A stretch of 64,000 nucleotides of DNA from Quercus robur (lineage: Eukaryota > Streptophyta > Magnoliopsida > Fagales > Fagaceae), in NCBI RefSeq assembly GCF_932294415.1, contig NC_065535.1:26568782-26632781 (forward strand), read 5' to 3'. A program made the position numbers and the translations under genes. The notes beneath the pieces were generated by a model. It was not told where the DNA came from and made no database searches. It saw only the letters and a list, made by a program, of their open reading frames with translations. Every line of letters starts with the position of its first letter. The stretch's first letter is position 1. Of this stretch, positions 11,991-22,607 are shown piece after piece.

Positions 11991-12136
11991 TAGTTGTGGT
12001 TAATATCAAGGAGTACAATAATAGGGGCTTTAGATTTTTATTTTTTATTTTTTTTATTTTATTACTACAATTAGTATATCTTGTAATAGAACTAAAATAG
12101 AATGTTGGTTGTTGGTATGGGGTTCTAATGCCCATC
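11991..12136. other. spacer between LINE and SINE
   Basis: AT-rich, no feature seen. This is the 3' flank of the intact UGT gene. Confidence 0.4.
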
Positions 12137-12150
12137 CATTATCCAAATCA

Positions 12151-12310
12151 TTTTTTTTTAAAGAGAATTTCAATTTAAGGCATTTGCTCTTAATGATAGT
12201 TTTTTATCATCAGGTCAAGACACCAATAAGTTTTTGGTGTATGCAGAGATTAAATCCAAAATTTTTATTTAACCATTAGAGACTTTACTAGTTGAGTTAA
12301 TTAGAATTCA
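12151..12310 (-). mobile_element. SINE, same family as the one at 332
   Basis: Reverse-complement copy of the 332-503 SINE. The minus strand shows the TAGTAAAGTCTCTAATGGTTAA head, the ACCAAAAACTTATTGGTGTC middle and an A-rich tail (poly-T on plus at 12151). Flanks CATTATCCAAATCA (12137-12150) and CATTATCCAAACCA (12311-12324) form a 14-bp duplication with one mismatch. Confidence 0.82.
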
Positions 12311-12374
12311 CATTATCCAAACCATTCTGAACATTGATATTAACTATTAAAGCAATAAACAAATATTTGTTGCT

Positions 12375-12380
12375 TTTATT
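12375..12380 (-). terminator. candidate polyadenylation signal of UGT copy 1
   Basis: AATAAA on the minus strand, about 40 bases beyond the stop codon of the intact UGT gene. Position and sequence fit a plant near-upstream element; use is inferred. Confidence 0.45.
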
Positions 12381-12418
12381 TAAAAAAAAAAACCAGCACA
12401 TCTACACGAGGAAACTGC

Positions 12419-14933
12419 TCAATGGTTGTGGCTTTGTGAAATGCCTTCTAAAAATGCATCAAGGTTTGTATAAGATGATCCACCATCTCCAATAGCTTTG
12501 TGACAAATATCTTTTAGTGCTCTTGCTCTTTCTCTTAATTCTTTGCCCTCTCCACTTTCCATATTCATAAAACTTTGGACAAGCTCTGATAATTCTGCTT
12601 TGGTCACGGAAATTTCATTTCCCACTGTTGATCTGTTTACCCTCCACCCAATCTTCCAGTATTCTACAATTAGCCTACTATTCGGTACTTGGTCCAAAAA
12701 CAACGGGAAAGTAAGCATTGGTACGCCTGCGAAAATTGCTTCTAGAGTGGAATTCCACCCACAATGTGTCCAGAAACCTCCTACAGAAGAATGGCACAAC
12801 ACCTTCAGTTGGTCACACCATGGCACTACCAATCCCAAATCACCACAACTCTCTTTCAACCGAGAAGCTTCTCCACGAGCCACCCACAAAAATCTAACAC
12901 CACTATTACGCAGCCCAGCAGCAATTTCATCCATTTGGGTGCCTGAAACTGAAAGGAAACTTCCCAATGAGATGTACAAGACTGAACCCGCAGGGTGGGA
13001 ATCTAGCCATTGGAGATAGTTGGGGATGTTGTGAGTTCTTGTAATACAGGAATTATGTTCAAGTTCTAAGTAAGGTATAGCAGGGCCAATAGGGTAGACA
13101 GGGAATGGAAATATTGCGTTTAAAGTGTCAAAGGCTTGGGGTTCAAGCTCATAGACAGAAGTGAGTAGAAGATATTGTGCTTTCGGTACCCTTGAAATGC
13201 ATTCCATTGCAAGCTGCAATACTCGAGGGTCGGTTTCATGAATGATTGTTTGAAGGTCAGCAACTTGTGTTGAAGAAAGTCCGGGGATGTGGTCCACATG
13301 CTGCTCTCCAAGTTCTATCACACAAAAGAGGCAGACATCCGAGTCAGATATCAATGTTTTGCAGTAATATCAAGTCCAATCTAGAAAGAGATGAACCAGT
13401 TGGCTCTTTTAAGTGGATCAACAGGTTCTAGGAACCTTTTTCAACTTCAAGTTAGCCAACCATATATGTTAATGCCTTTGAGAACTTAAATATACTTTGT
13501 ACTTATATTCTCTAGGTTGTACTAGTTAAACCAATTGACCAAAAATGCATTGAATTCATTATAAAAAATTAAGGCTACACTGACCACCTATTAGTTCCTT
13601 CCATTTAAGTACGTTACGACCAATATGTAGGGTGGCCAAAATCAAATCTTGTAATATAGCTATATTTATTTTTCTTGAATGCCATGAAAATCTAAATTAA
13701 AATTTTTATACTCCTAGGCTTTTGCCTTAAAATATCTCCTTGCTTATGGCTTAGACAATAGACCAATAATGCCTATTATGGTGTGTGAGTGTGAAGTCAC
13801 AATTGTCATGATGTCTAATTACAATCACACCTGCTAGGAAAACAATCCAAAGCTATTGAACTAGACCAGCAATCACTAAGTACTATGCTAGCTGCACTGC
13901 CTTGTTTTGATGTTGTTGCTGCAGAACTATATGCAGTAGCATAAGGGCTACTGGATTACTGGTGAATCATGATATATATACTGCTGCCAGGTTCTTATCA
14001 GCATATTTGATCCTCAGCTAGCAGTCAGCTTTTGATTTTCATTTCAAAATCTTTGTTATAAATATTTCACCTTATTTTCTATACTTTTAAAATGTTCTAA
14101 ACAAATTCTTATCATTGAATGGAAAAATATAATTTATGTCACTGCCATAAGGTCTGTATCCTCAAAATAACCTTAATTTTTTGAATGATTTGTTTATTCC
14201 GTCACTATATTTCAAAATAATATAAAAAGTTATATATCAAATTTGTTATATATATATTTTTCCTAATAAAACAAGCTTGACTAGACACAGTTTAGTTTCT
14301 TTATACATAAAAAATAAAAAGACAGTTCAGAAGTGAGCTGTAATGTGTAGACATGTACCTAATATATATATTTTTTCAAGTTTGAAGTAAAAGAAAAAGC
14401 ATGTAGCTAAAAGTCTAAAAGTAGTAACACTTACCAAGCGAATTAAGCGGCAAGTGTCGGCTTGGTAAGAAAAGATTCCAATGATGTAACATTGAGAAAA
14501 AAACAGCAGGCATGGTCCAAACCGAGGCCACCGGAATATTCCTTCTATTACCTACGCTTATCGTCCACAGTAACTCAACATCACCTAACATAGCATCAAC
14601 TGGGTGCTCAAGCTGATCAAGAAGTTCCTCAAAGGGAGCTTCCATCTTCGTCATTACAGCTTCGTAGAACCCTGGGAAGTCGGCCGCTTTTAAACGTTCT
14701 GGCGGGACAACGTTAGGGATCGAGGCGAAGCAGATGTTGTTGGGTTTGGGATCGGAGCCGATGTAGCCGAGCCACTCCTCGGTGACAACAAAGGTGATGA
14801 GAAGTTGGTTTTTTTTGGACTTTGAGGATAGTAACTTGCAGAGGTTCATCATGGGGTTTATATGGCCTCGGCCTGGAAATGGCATAGCAACTATGTGACT
14901 GACTGTTGTTCGTTCAACACTGGAAAACTCCAT
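12419..14933 (-). CDS. UGT87A: UDP-glycosyltransferase, UGT87A type (intact)
   Basis: Two exons: 14933-14435 and 13314-12419, joined by a 1120-bp GT-AG intron in phase 1, giving 464 residues, the usual length for plant family-1 glucosyltransferases. The enzyme would transfer a sugar, normally from UDP-glucose, to a small hydrophobic acceptor in the cytosol; the acceptor is not readable. The N-terminus has PFPGRGHINP with the catalytic His24, and Asp118 in LGDVELLW is its probable partner. The C-terminal half has a full 44-residue PSPG sugar-donor box starting WCDQLKVLCHSS and ending FPLFLDQ, with HCGWNS and the final Gln expected for UDP-glucose use. ATG 14933 is the first Met and gives the family N-terminus. 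No signal peptide or membrane segment is seen. Motifs such as HVDHIPGLSS and the single intron position match UGT87A; Arabidopsis UGT87A2 has been linked to flowering time. It is the first of three tandem copies and the only intact one. Confidence 0.93.
13315..14434 (-). other. intron of UGT copy 1
   Basis: Donor G|GTAAGT at 14434 and acceptor GTGTGATAG|AA at 13315, preceded by a pyrimidine-rich stretch. The junction restores Glu (G + AA), giving ...PLNSLELGEQHVDHIPG. AT-rich, with no nested ORF or transposon end seen. Confidence 0.85.
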
Positions 14934-14982
14934 CTATGAAAGAAGCTTTGTTAGAATTGAGGACTATGTCTCTGTCTGATGA

Positions 14983-14991
14983 ATTTATATA
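14983..14991 (-). promoter_or_regulatory. TATA box of UGT copy 1
   Basis: TATATAAAT on the minus strand, about 50 bases upstream of the start codon. The 5' leader would be very short (about 20 nt), so the position is plausible but not certain. Confidence 0.5.
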
Positions 14992-15737
14992 ATCTATTAG
15001 TATTGGATAATATATTGTTAATTTTAAAATCTTATCGTCAAGTTGAGATTATATATATATATATATATATATATTCTGACATGATTAAGGTTGACCTTAA
15101 AAATATTGGAAAGGTGGAACCCAATAAAAATGGGCCCAATCCAATTTATAACTAAAAGTTGTGTCCTTACCTAAGAGTTTTTTTTTTTTTTGGTTAAACT
15201 TACCTAGGAGTTATATCTCTTGAACACACACATTTTGATGGTCGATATTAATGGGACAATGGCTAATTTGTATGTATTCTCTCTTTTCTCTTCCACTTCG
15301 TTCAAACATTTTGGCCACTATCGTACGGGTAATTGTAGACTACTTATAGAGATCGTATTTGTTGAAAAGGTTAATTAGAATAAAGATACGAGTGAAATCT
15401 CTAATTTTTGTCTTCAATTTTTCACATCTATATTTATCAACAGTTGAAATTAATAATAATAATAATAATAATAATAGTAGTAGTAGGTGAAACTAAGAGA
15501 AACTCAAATTAGAATTTCAAATTAGAATTTCAATTTTGTGTTATATATCTTAAATTATTTATTCTTAAAGAATTTTATTTCTTAATTTTATAATCAAATG
15601 TGAAATCACATCATAAATATTCATTCAAGTGAGTTATTAAGTACAAAAACCAAAGAGTCTAGAATAAATGAATCGTAAAAATAAAATAAGAGTACTTCAC
15701 AATAATAAAAAAAAAAAAACAATTTACATTTTATACC
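14992..15737. other. promoter-side intergenic DNA with microsatellites
   Basis: No gene. Contains an (AT)12 tract (15050-15074), a (AAT)8 tract (15451-15474) and AT-rich filler. The last five bases, ATACC (15733-15737), are the target duplication of the next solo LTR. Confidence 0.6.
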
Positions 15738-16439
15738 TGTAAGGACACAATTTGTAATGACCTAAAAATGATACTGGGTTCGCACGTAAATAGGCCCAAA
15801 CAATATCACTTATAGAGCGTGGGTTTGAAAGGCTAAGCCTTGGTCACCGGACAGGGGTTAGTCGTGTTGTTTATACAGAATTAAACCGTGTTCGCTCGAG
15901 GAGTCCTTCTCCTTAAGGCGGCCTGGAAGGCTTTGGTTCTAGGCCTTTTTTTCCCAGCCCCTTTCTTGGTGCATCAACCTTCACATTATATAGCCCTTCT
16001 TGGTTGATCTTAGCCCTCCACTTGTTGATCAGGCAGGTGCCTACTTCAGTACCCGTCCCATCAGCTGTCCCTCCTTGCTTTTTGTTAGTTGCGATGATCG
16101 AAGTTATCCTGTCCAGGCATCTTTTCTCATTAACATGGTTAGGACGTTGGCGGGTGTATTTAATGCGGAGGGGACGTATTTACCCTGAACCAGTTTCGCA
16201 CCGTACCCCCACGTGGGCCCCATTCTAATCGTATCTCCTTCAGGGGGCTTTTTGGGGGCAGCCCTCAACGAGATGTTGCTCTTCCCTTTGAAGTCTTGGA
16301 GTGCCGAGGACAGGGTCATCCTCGGCTGTGTCCCCGGCATTTTGGCCTTTCCCCCTTCGTCCTCGGCAAATACCCTCCTCGGCACGGGTCCTGGGACCTA
16401 GTAGAGCGTGGGCCAGATCATAAGTTCCTTGGCCCCACA
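15738..16439. mobile_element. solo LTR (702 bp) with TSD ATACC
   Basis: Starts TGTAAGGACACAATTTG and ends CTTGGCCCCACA, flanked by ATACC at 15733-15737 and 16440-16444. GC-rich relative to surroundings, with repeated words such as CCGAGGACAGGG and CCTCGGCA. No PBS or internal region is present, so it is a solo LTR (or a very small TRIM); orientation is not fixed. The ORFs inside it are not supported as genes. Confidence 0.8.
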
Positions 16440-16797
16440 ATACCTAATAATATTCTTACAATTTTTTTTTTAAAGTTAATAAAATATAAAAATAACTATC
16501 AATTGTATTTAAATTATATATATATATATATATAGGAATTATATTATGCATCTTATTGTATAGTGTATCTATGCATATGCATGGGGTTACAAGCTAGTTT
16601 AAAATAATTGTTAATTACATAAATTCGCCCTAAATTATGCATTACTTGTATATTGTTATTAAGTTTTAGATGGTTGGCTAAATTCATGTATTGGAACAAA
16701 GTGTTATAAGGGTTATAATTTATTCAAGTTTTGGTTTGTATTAAGTCGAGTCAAAAAAGCATATGGAAGATTCATGTTTCGGAAGACTCGCTAGAGC
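16440..16797. other. intergenic, no gene seen
   Basis: AT-rich, includes a (TA)10 tract at 16515-16534. The final AGC (16795-16797) is the target duplication of the CACTA element. Confidence 0.5.
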
Positions 16798-17991
16798 CAC
16801 TACAACAAACTTGAGTTTTTTCAACATTTTTTTATCTACGGTCACTTAAAAATGTTAACAAAAACCTTAAACTTCTACAGTTGTATACAATTGTTGATTA
16901 AAGCAAAGAAATTCACATATTTATTTCTACAGTTGGTATAACTGATGAAACATGTGTTAAAAAAAAATCCACAGTTACCATAACTGTTGAAGTAGGTGTT
17001 AAAAAAAAAAAATAGAGAAAAGTTATATCAACAGTCATATAAATGTGGAAAAAATAAATTAAATATTTTATCAAAAATATCAACAGTCATATAAATGTGG
17101 GAAAAAAAATTAAAAATTTTATCAACTGTTATAAAACGTTGAAAATAAAAACACGGATCTTATAGAGAGATTCTACAATGTTTTTTACGATTAATTTTTT
17201 TTTTCCTTCTCTCTCACTCTATCGCTCTCTCACTCTCTCTCATTCGTTGTGTGTGAAATCTTAGGGTTTCTGATCAACTCGCAAATCAGACTTGTTAGCT
17301 TGATCGGTATGCTTTTTTTTTTTTTCCTTTTGATTTTCGTTTCTGTTACGCTCTTTTTGGATCCCGAGAAATATAGGGAATCGGATAGAAAAGTTGATAG
17401 TTTTTAATTTCATATATTCTCTTCTTAGCTTTTTTGCAATTGAAATTTTAAATAATTATGTCGACGCATTGATAAGAGGATATTAAATTTCCGATAAATT
17501 ATTTGCAAAGGTTAATTTCATGGTTTTTTTTTTTTAATATATTTTTTTGGAAATTTCTTAGGAACCAAACAGTATAATTTTTACAATTTAATTTCAAAAC
17601 CTTTCTATTTTTCTATTATTTTCTAGGGAACCAAACAGAGTTCTTGACTAGGTTTTTTTTTTTCCTGTTTTTTATGATTTTCGTTTTGATTTCCTCATCA
17701 AGATCAGCGCCATCGAATTGATTTCACCAAGCCGGTACTATTACATTCAGATATTCACACTTTTCCCTATCCAAACTCTTCGATTAGGTATTTTTTCTAT
17801 TTCTCTCGATTTCGTAGTTTTAAAAACTTATTTCTGATCAGTTTGTTTTTGCTTGGACTTGAATTTCTTCCATATTTTGTTATTCGCTTTGAGTATTTTG
17901 AACTTTTGTGGTTTTTGTTCTTGAATTTGAAATGCTATGTCAAAATTGAATTTGTGGTTTTGTGTATTGCGTGCTTTCAATGTGACTGCAG

Positions 17992-18081
17992 GTGCATTTG
18001 CATTGGTATTTCAGCTCAGTGAATGGTCAAGAAGAGTTCAAATTTCACTATCTGTAGGATTGAAAGCAAGAACGTCAGTTG
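17992..18081 (+). other. splice-bounded exon inside CACTA, unknown origin
   Basis: Preceded by TGACTGCAG and followed by GTGAGTAAG. The open frame reads ALVFQLSEWSRRVQISLSVG. I do not recognise the source; it may belong to the transposon transcript or to a captured gene. Confidence 0.35.
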
Positions 18082-18239
18082 GTGAGTAAGTGAGTGAGGG
18101 TTTCTGAGAATTATGTGATTATATGTAGTTGTAATTGATTAGATGTGCTCAATTGTAAATTTTAGTATGCACATTGTGATAAAGATGGTTGCTAATTTCC
18201 AATTTTTTGGTTCTGTTTTGGTTGTAAATTTTAGTATGT

Positions 18240-18359
18240 GTAGTTGGTCATGCCAGATGTGGGTTTCCAAAACAAGCTCTTTACCTCTATGCTGAAATGC
18301 TTCAAGAAGGAATAAGAGAAAGCCCATCCACATTTTCCTCTGTTTTGGGTTTTTGTAGT
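18240..18359 (+). pseudogene. captured PPR-protein fragment in CACTA
   Basis: About 40 codons open on the plus strand read GHARCGFPKQALYLYAEMLQ and EGIRESPSTFSSVLGFCS. The spacing and conserved residues (CG, AL.LY..M...G, P.TFSSVL..CS) are those of plant PLS-type pentatricopeptide repeats, which bind organellar RNA. Only one to one-and-a-half repeats are present, with an acceptor-like TTTTAG at 18229-18234 upstream. This is most simply a piece of a host PPR gene picked up by the transposon. It cannot encode a working PPR protein on its own. Confidence 0.62.
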
Positions 18360-18758
18360 TTTTATGTATTTTTTTTTTATAAATATAATCTAATTTTAGT
18401 CTATGATGTCCCTATATTATGATTGTTTTATTATTTAGTTTTTAGTGTATTTGAATCTCAAATCTCTTATTCAATAAAAAAAAAATTACTAGTTTGTTTA
18501 ATTGAAATCTATCAATCAAATTTATATTTTGTTTAGCGGAGATGATGATTATAGATGTTAATTACATATAATGAAGCTGTGTAGCATTTTAAATATGGCA
18601 CACCTCCAACACACCTGGACATATGTGCTAAATCATCTGTGGATCTAGAATTCTAAAGTAAATTTCATCACAATGTGTGTACTTGAGGTACTCCCTACTT
18701 GATGGGCTTAGACAATACCTCTGAATATGTTGTTTAATGTATTGATGAGACTTTTTAT

Positions 18759-19571
18759 TTGGGATGCATGGATGCGGCTCCGGACCCAGCGCACCCGCGT
18801 CCGACGCGGCGGGACGTAGCGACGTGGGAGGGATGCTGCAGACCGCGCGTCCATGCCGCGTCGTGCCATGTGGATTTCCCGACTCGCGCCGACGCGGCTC
18901 AAATCGGCGCTGACTCGCGCCGATTCGGCTCCGACACACGCCGATTCGCGTCGAATCGGACAGATTTGCGCCGATTCGGGCCGAATCGGATCGTATCGGC
19001 CGAATATCGGTGTGTTTCGGCCGGAAAAAGGAAATCGGCCAGTAAGGGCAAAAAAAAAAAAAAACTTAAACCAAAAATACCGGTGGACTGGACTGGATAT
19101 TGATACGCCACTGTCGCCAGTGGATTGAGATCGTATCTTTCCTTCTTCATGTTCTTTGCATCTTTGCATCGTCTTCTTAAGTACTGAGTTGTTCTCTATT
19201 TTTTTTTTTTTTTTGTTTTTTTGGAAGTGTTCTGTAACTTCTGTTTCTCTTTTTGATAAGTACAAAAACTTTTCTGTGCCTCTTTGACCAAACGTGAGAG
19301 CCCCATCTTTTTTTTTTTTTCTTTTTTAATGGGAAGCTACACGTTAGAGCCTCCTACTTTTTTTGTTTTACTTATTATTATCTATTTATTTTATTATTAT
19401 TATTTCTATACTATTATTATTATTATTATTATATGAGTTTTCTATTATTATTATATAAAAAAGCATGCTTAGTAATATATTAAAAATATTTTTAATAATT
19501 TTTTAATTGCCGAGTCCCGCACCCGCACCCGCACCCGCACCCGAGTCCCGAAACGCACCCGTGCTTCATAG
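18759..19571. mobile_element. GC-rich hAT-type MITE nested in CACTA
   Basis: 813 bp, flanked by the 8-bp duplication CTTTTTAT (18751-18758 and 19572-19579), the hAT hallmark. Imperfect terminal inverted repeats are TTGGGATGCATGGATGCG on the left and CTATGAAGCACGGGTGCG (reverse complement of the right end). Both ends are very GC-rich, with CGCGCCGATTCGG-type repeats and (CGCACC)n at 19519-19543, while the middle is T-rich. No transposase. ORFs across the GC-rich part are chance. Confidence 0.82.
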
Positions 19572-19743
19572 CTTTTTATCAGTGGAAACTTTTAGGTACA
19601 AGAAGAGTTGATGCAAAACATTTGTCTTCAACTTTATTGATTGTGTTGGTGTCTGTGTGAATACTTTTTAGTTTTTATTATCATTATTTGTTTAAAACTT
19701 TTACTGCTCCGGGGAATTTCCAATTCGAGGAAGTTACTTGCAG

Positions 19744-19880
19744 AATCATCTGAGGAAGCAGCCATTCCATCTCCATTGACTCCTGTATTAGCAATAAGTA
19801 GTGGAAAAGGTGAAGACCAGAACCAGAAAGCAGTCTCTAAGCCTTCAACAGTTCAAGTTGTATTGAAGGGCATTAAACAG
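19744..19880 (+). pseudogene. splice-bounded exon of unknown origin in CACTA
   Basis: Acceptor-like TTACTTGCAG before and donor GTATGAG after. The open frame includes EEAAIPSPLTPVLAISSGKG and KPSTVQVVLKGIKQ. This looks like a genuine protein-coding exon rather than chance. I do not recognise the family, so source and function are left open. Confidence 0.45.
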
Positions 19881-19919
19881 GTATGAGATGCCACATTTTT
19901 TCCCATTGGTCAGTCTCTT

Positions 19920-20576
19920 AAAGACGCGACTTCAGACCAAATTTGAAGCCGCGTCTATAAAACGCGACTTCAGATATGCTAGAGACGCATTTTTAAAATG
20001 CGGCCACAGTTAAGGAAAAAAAAAAAAGTTTGCCAAAAAATAAAATACGGAGGTCCTTAGGCTGCGTTTTTAGCTAAAGAAAACGCGGCCTAAGAACCCT
20101 TCTATGGCCCCGCTTAAAAAACGTGACTTCAGATATGCTAGAGCCGCATTTTTAAAATGCGGCCACAGTTAAGGAAAAAAAAAAAAAGTTTGCCAAAAAA
20201 TAAAATACGGAGGTCCTTAAGCCGTGTTTTTAGCTTAAAAAAACGCAGCCTAAGAACCCTTCTATGGCCCCGCTCAAAAAACGCGACTTCAGATATGCTA
20301 GAGCCGCATTTTTAAAATGTGGCCACAGTTAAGGAAAAAAAAGAAAAGAAAAGAAAAAGAAGTTTGCCAAAAAATAAAATACGGAGGTCCTTAGGCCGTG
20401 TTTTTAGCTAAAAAAAACGCGGCCTAAGAACCCTTCAATGGCCCCGCTTAAAAAGCGCGACTTTAAGGTTTTTTTAAGCCCTGTTTTTATAAAATGCGGC
20501 TTCAGTCTATCTTGGGCCGCGTTTTTTATAGCCACGGCTTAAAAAACGCGGCCCAAGGCCCCTGCGTTTTGTAGTG
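19920..20576. repeat. tandem ~160-bp repeat with CACTA-like end
   Basis: Three direct copies starting at 19961, 20120 and 20280 share AACGCGACTTCAGATATGCT, AAAATGCGGCCACAGTTAAGG and AACGCGGCCTAAGAACCC. Each unit is rich in short inverted GCGGCC/GCCGCG words. The block ends CTGCGTTTTGTAGTG at 20576, which is a CACTA right terminus, but I see no matching CACTACAAAA left end. It may be the subterminal array of a partial second CACTA element. Confidence 0.65.
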
Positions 20577-21515
20577 TATCTAATTCATTCTGTTTCAGTC
20601 TTGTGTGATTATTAGAGCTGTTGAAATGACTATGTTGCTTTTGAGATAGCTCTTGATGGGTGTATATTCACCTTTTCTTATTAAGCCTTCCAATAAATAC
20701 TTATGAGAATTGAAACAAATGGCTATGGTTCTACTTTGTATTGGTGGACACACTAATTTAAGGCATTATTCAAGTAGTTTTATATATTTAGTAATTTAAT
20801 TTCAAAATTTGACTATGTTTCAAAAAAAAGAAAAGGAAATAAAAATGTTTAGGATATATTTGGTTCGTTGTTGGTCATGAAATCCGATGTCAATGTCTTT
20901 TATGAGTGTGTTAAGATGCCTTAATAGGACAGAAACAAGACCCCTACAAGTTTATTCTTAAAAAAAAGAAAACAAAAGAAAAAAAAATGAATCAAATAAA
21001 ACTGGTTTCTGTTTTTGATAAATAAAATAAAGCTGGTTTCTATTTGGCAAGGAACAGAAGAAGTGCTAACATAGGAGCTTGACTAAGGTTGAAGAATATT
21101 CAATAAGCTAAGTTCGTTATTTTGAGGAGTTAATGAGTTTTAGCTTAAATGATACTTCCTCCTCCTTTAGTTAATGAGTCTATAACTTATCAAGAAACAA
21201 AAAAATTATTTTTGAGGAACAAATGAGGCATTTAGTGATGTTAAAATTAATAATATCCTTTCAAATTTCCTCACATGTCACATGGCTGTTTTAAGATCAC
21301 TGATATTGAAGATGAAGCTCAGCTTATATTTAATCTTGAATGACTATAGTGGATTTTCTGTTATTTTTGTCAATATGTCAATGTAATCAAATTTGCTGCA
21401 TGACTGTGTTTCATTGCTTCAGGTCATAAACTAAACATGAATGTGGCATTTCTTTTCATTTCACATATCTTTATCTTAATGTAATCAAATTTGCTGCATG
21501 ACTGTGCTGTAACTT

Positions 21516-21773
21516 TTGAAGGAATTCTACCTATGGCTAGAAGTGTTGGAAACGATGATGCTTCTGAGGCAATTGAAAGAATCTGAGGAAAGAAGCAAGG
21601 AGAATGATGCTAACCTTCTAAGGAAATTGAAAGAATTTGAGGAACACCGCAAGGAGAGTGACGCTAATGTACAACTCTTGAAGGCACAAGTTAATCGGGT
21701 TGAGAGTTTGCTAGCACAAGTACTTAAAAACATGGCCCCATTTGAGCTAGCTCAATCTGATTATTCTTCCTAA
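21516..21773 (+). pseudogene. coiled-coil ORF, possible CACTA-encoded tail
   Basis: 85 codons open; residues about 18-70 are heptad-rich (LRQLKESEERSKENDANLL and a repeat RKLKEFEEHRKESDANVQLL), ending in LAQSDYSS. Such Lys/Glu-rich coiled coils are common at the C-terminus of plant En/Spm-associated proteins. The start is uncertain because the frame may belong to a spliced mRNA; a donor-like GGTTAG follows at 21786. A captured host exon is the alternative. Confidence 0.4.
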
Positions 21774-21832
21774 CTTTACCAATCAGGTTAGTTTGTTAAC
21801 TTTACTTGTTCTTTTAAGTAAAGGGTTTGTTA

Positions 21833-21836
<4 letters not shown>

Positions 21837-21870
<34 letters not shown>
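21837..21870. repeat. poly-T tract
   Basis: More than 30 consecutive T between the coiled-coil ORF and the arabinogalactan-peptide exon inside the CACTA element. Confidence 0.9.
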
Positions 21871-21871
<1 letters not shown>

Positions 21872-22506
21872 TGTAATCTTTGGATGGTTGGGGTTGTTTG
21901 ACACTTTTCTATTTACATTTCAAGCTGCCATTTTTTTGTTAAGAAAGGGTAAAGAGAAATGGTTTTGGGGATATGTGATGGTTCTATATCTGTCAGTTTA
22001 GTATATTTTATTGCATTTACTTGTTTATTTTGGTGAATTGTTATACTAATAGTTTATGGAACATAGTAATTAAGCAGAATGTGCTACTTTTGAATCTCCA
22101 CTTGGCAGTTGAGTACAAGGTTTTAATAGCAAAATTTCTTATGTATTAACTGCCAGGGCTCAAATCCCCCTTTTCCCAATTATCAAATTATAAATATATA
22201 AAACTATGTTCTTGTCATGATGTTTAGTTATGTATCAAAAAAAAAAAAAAACACATTAGAGTTTATGATTAGTGGTAGGGATTAAGTGAGTTGGGTGTTG
22301 TATCTTGTTTACACTGTTTGTTCAAATTTCATTTTTAATGTAATTCTATTGACGAAATCTTACAAATTAGAAAATTTTGTTTCCTACGTTACTATCTAAG
22401 AACCCAAAATTGAATTTCTTTGTGCGTGTGAGTGTGATTCAAGCAAATAAGCGCTATATTATTATAAATGGAAAAATGTGATTCATGTGGACATTGTTGT
22501 ATTCAG

Positions 22507-22607
22507 GTACTTCAATTGACCAAGGGATTGCATACGTGCTGATGCTTCTGGCATTGGTGCTCACATACCTCATCCTTCCACTTGATGCCTCTTCCTATGG
22601 CTTCTAG
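22507..22607 (+). pseudogene. captured arabinogalactan-peptide exon (AGP16/20 type)
   Basis: Acceptor GTATTCAG at 22499-22506 is followed by a 101-nt exon reading (G)TSIDQGIAYVLMLLALVL then TYLILPLDASSYGF and stop TAG at 22605-22607. This is the conserved C-terminus of the short plant arabinogalactan peptides, which serves as the GPI-anchor signal; the mature peptide would be secreted and glycosylated at the plasma membrane. The family's Hyp-rich first exon and signal peptide are not visible in this element. The exon is intact and in frame, which suggests recent capture or constraint at its source. It lies inside the CACTA termini, so transduplication is the best reading. Confidence 0.7.

Noticed and set aside
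12543..13019. 158-codon plus-strand open frame over UGT copy 1
   Set aside because: Lies antisense over the conserved UGT exon 2. The minus frame has the PSPG box and correct splice sites; the plus frame resembles nothing and is a shadow.
16000..16535. Five overlapping frames with Pro/Gly-rich products
   Set aside because: Located in or over the edge of the GC-rich solo LTR 15738-16439; chance frames.
18628..19265. Several long, Arg/Ser-rich frames on both strands
   Set aside because: They fall in the GC-rich hAT MITE, where stop codons are rare by composition. No start, splice or family signal.
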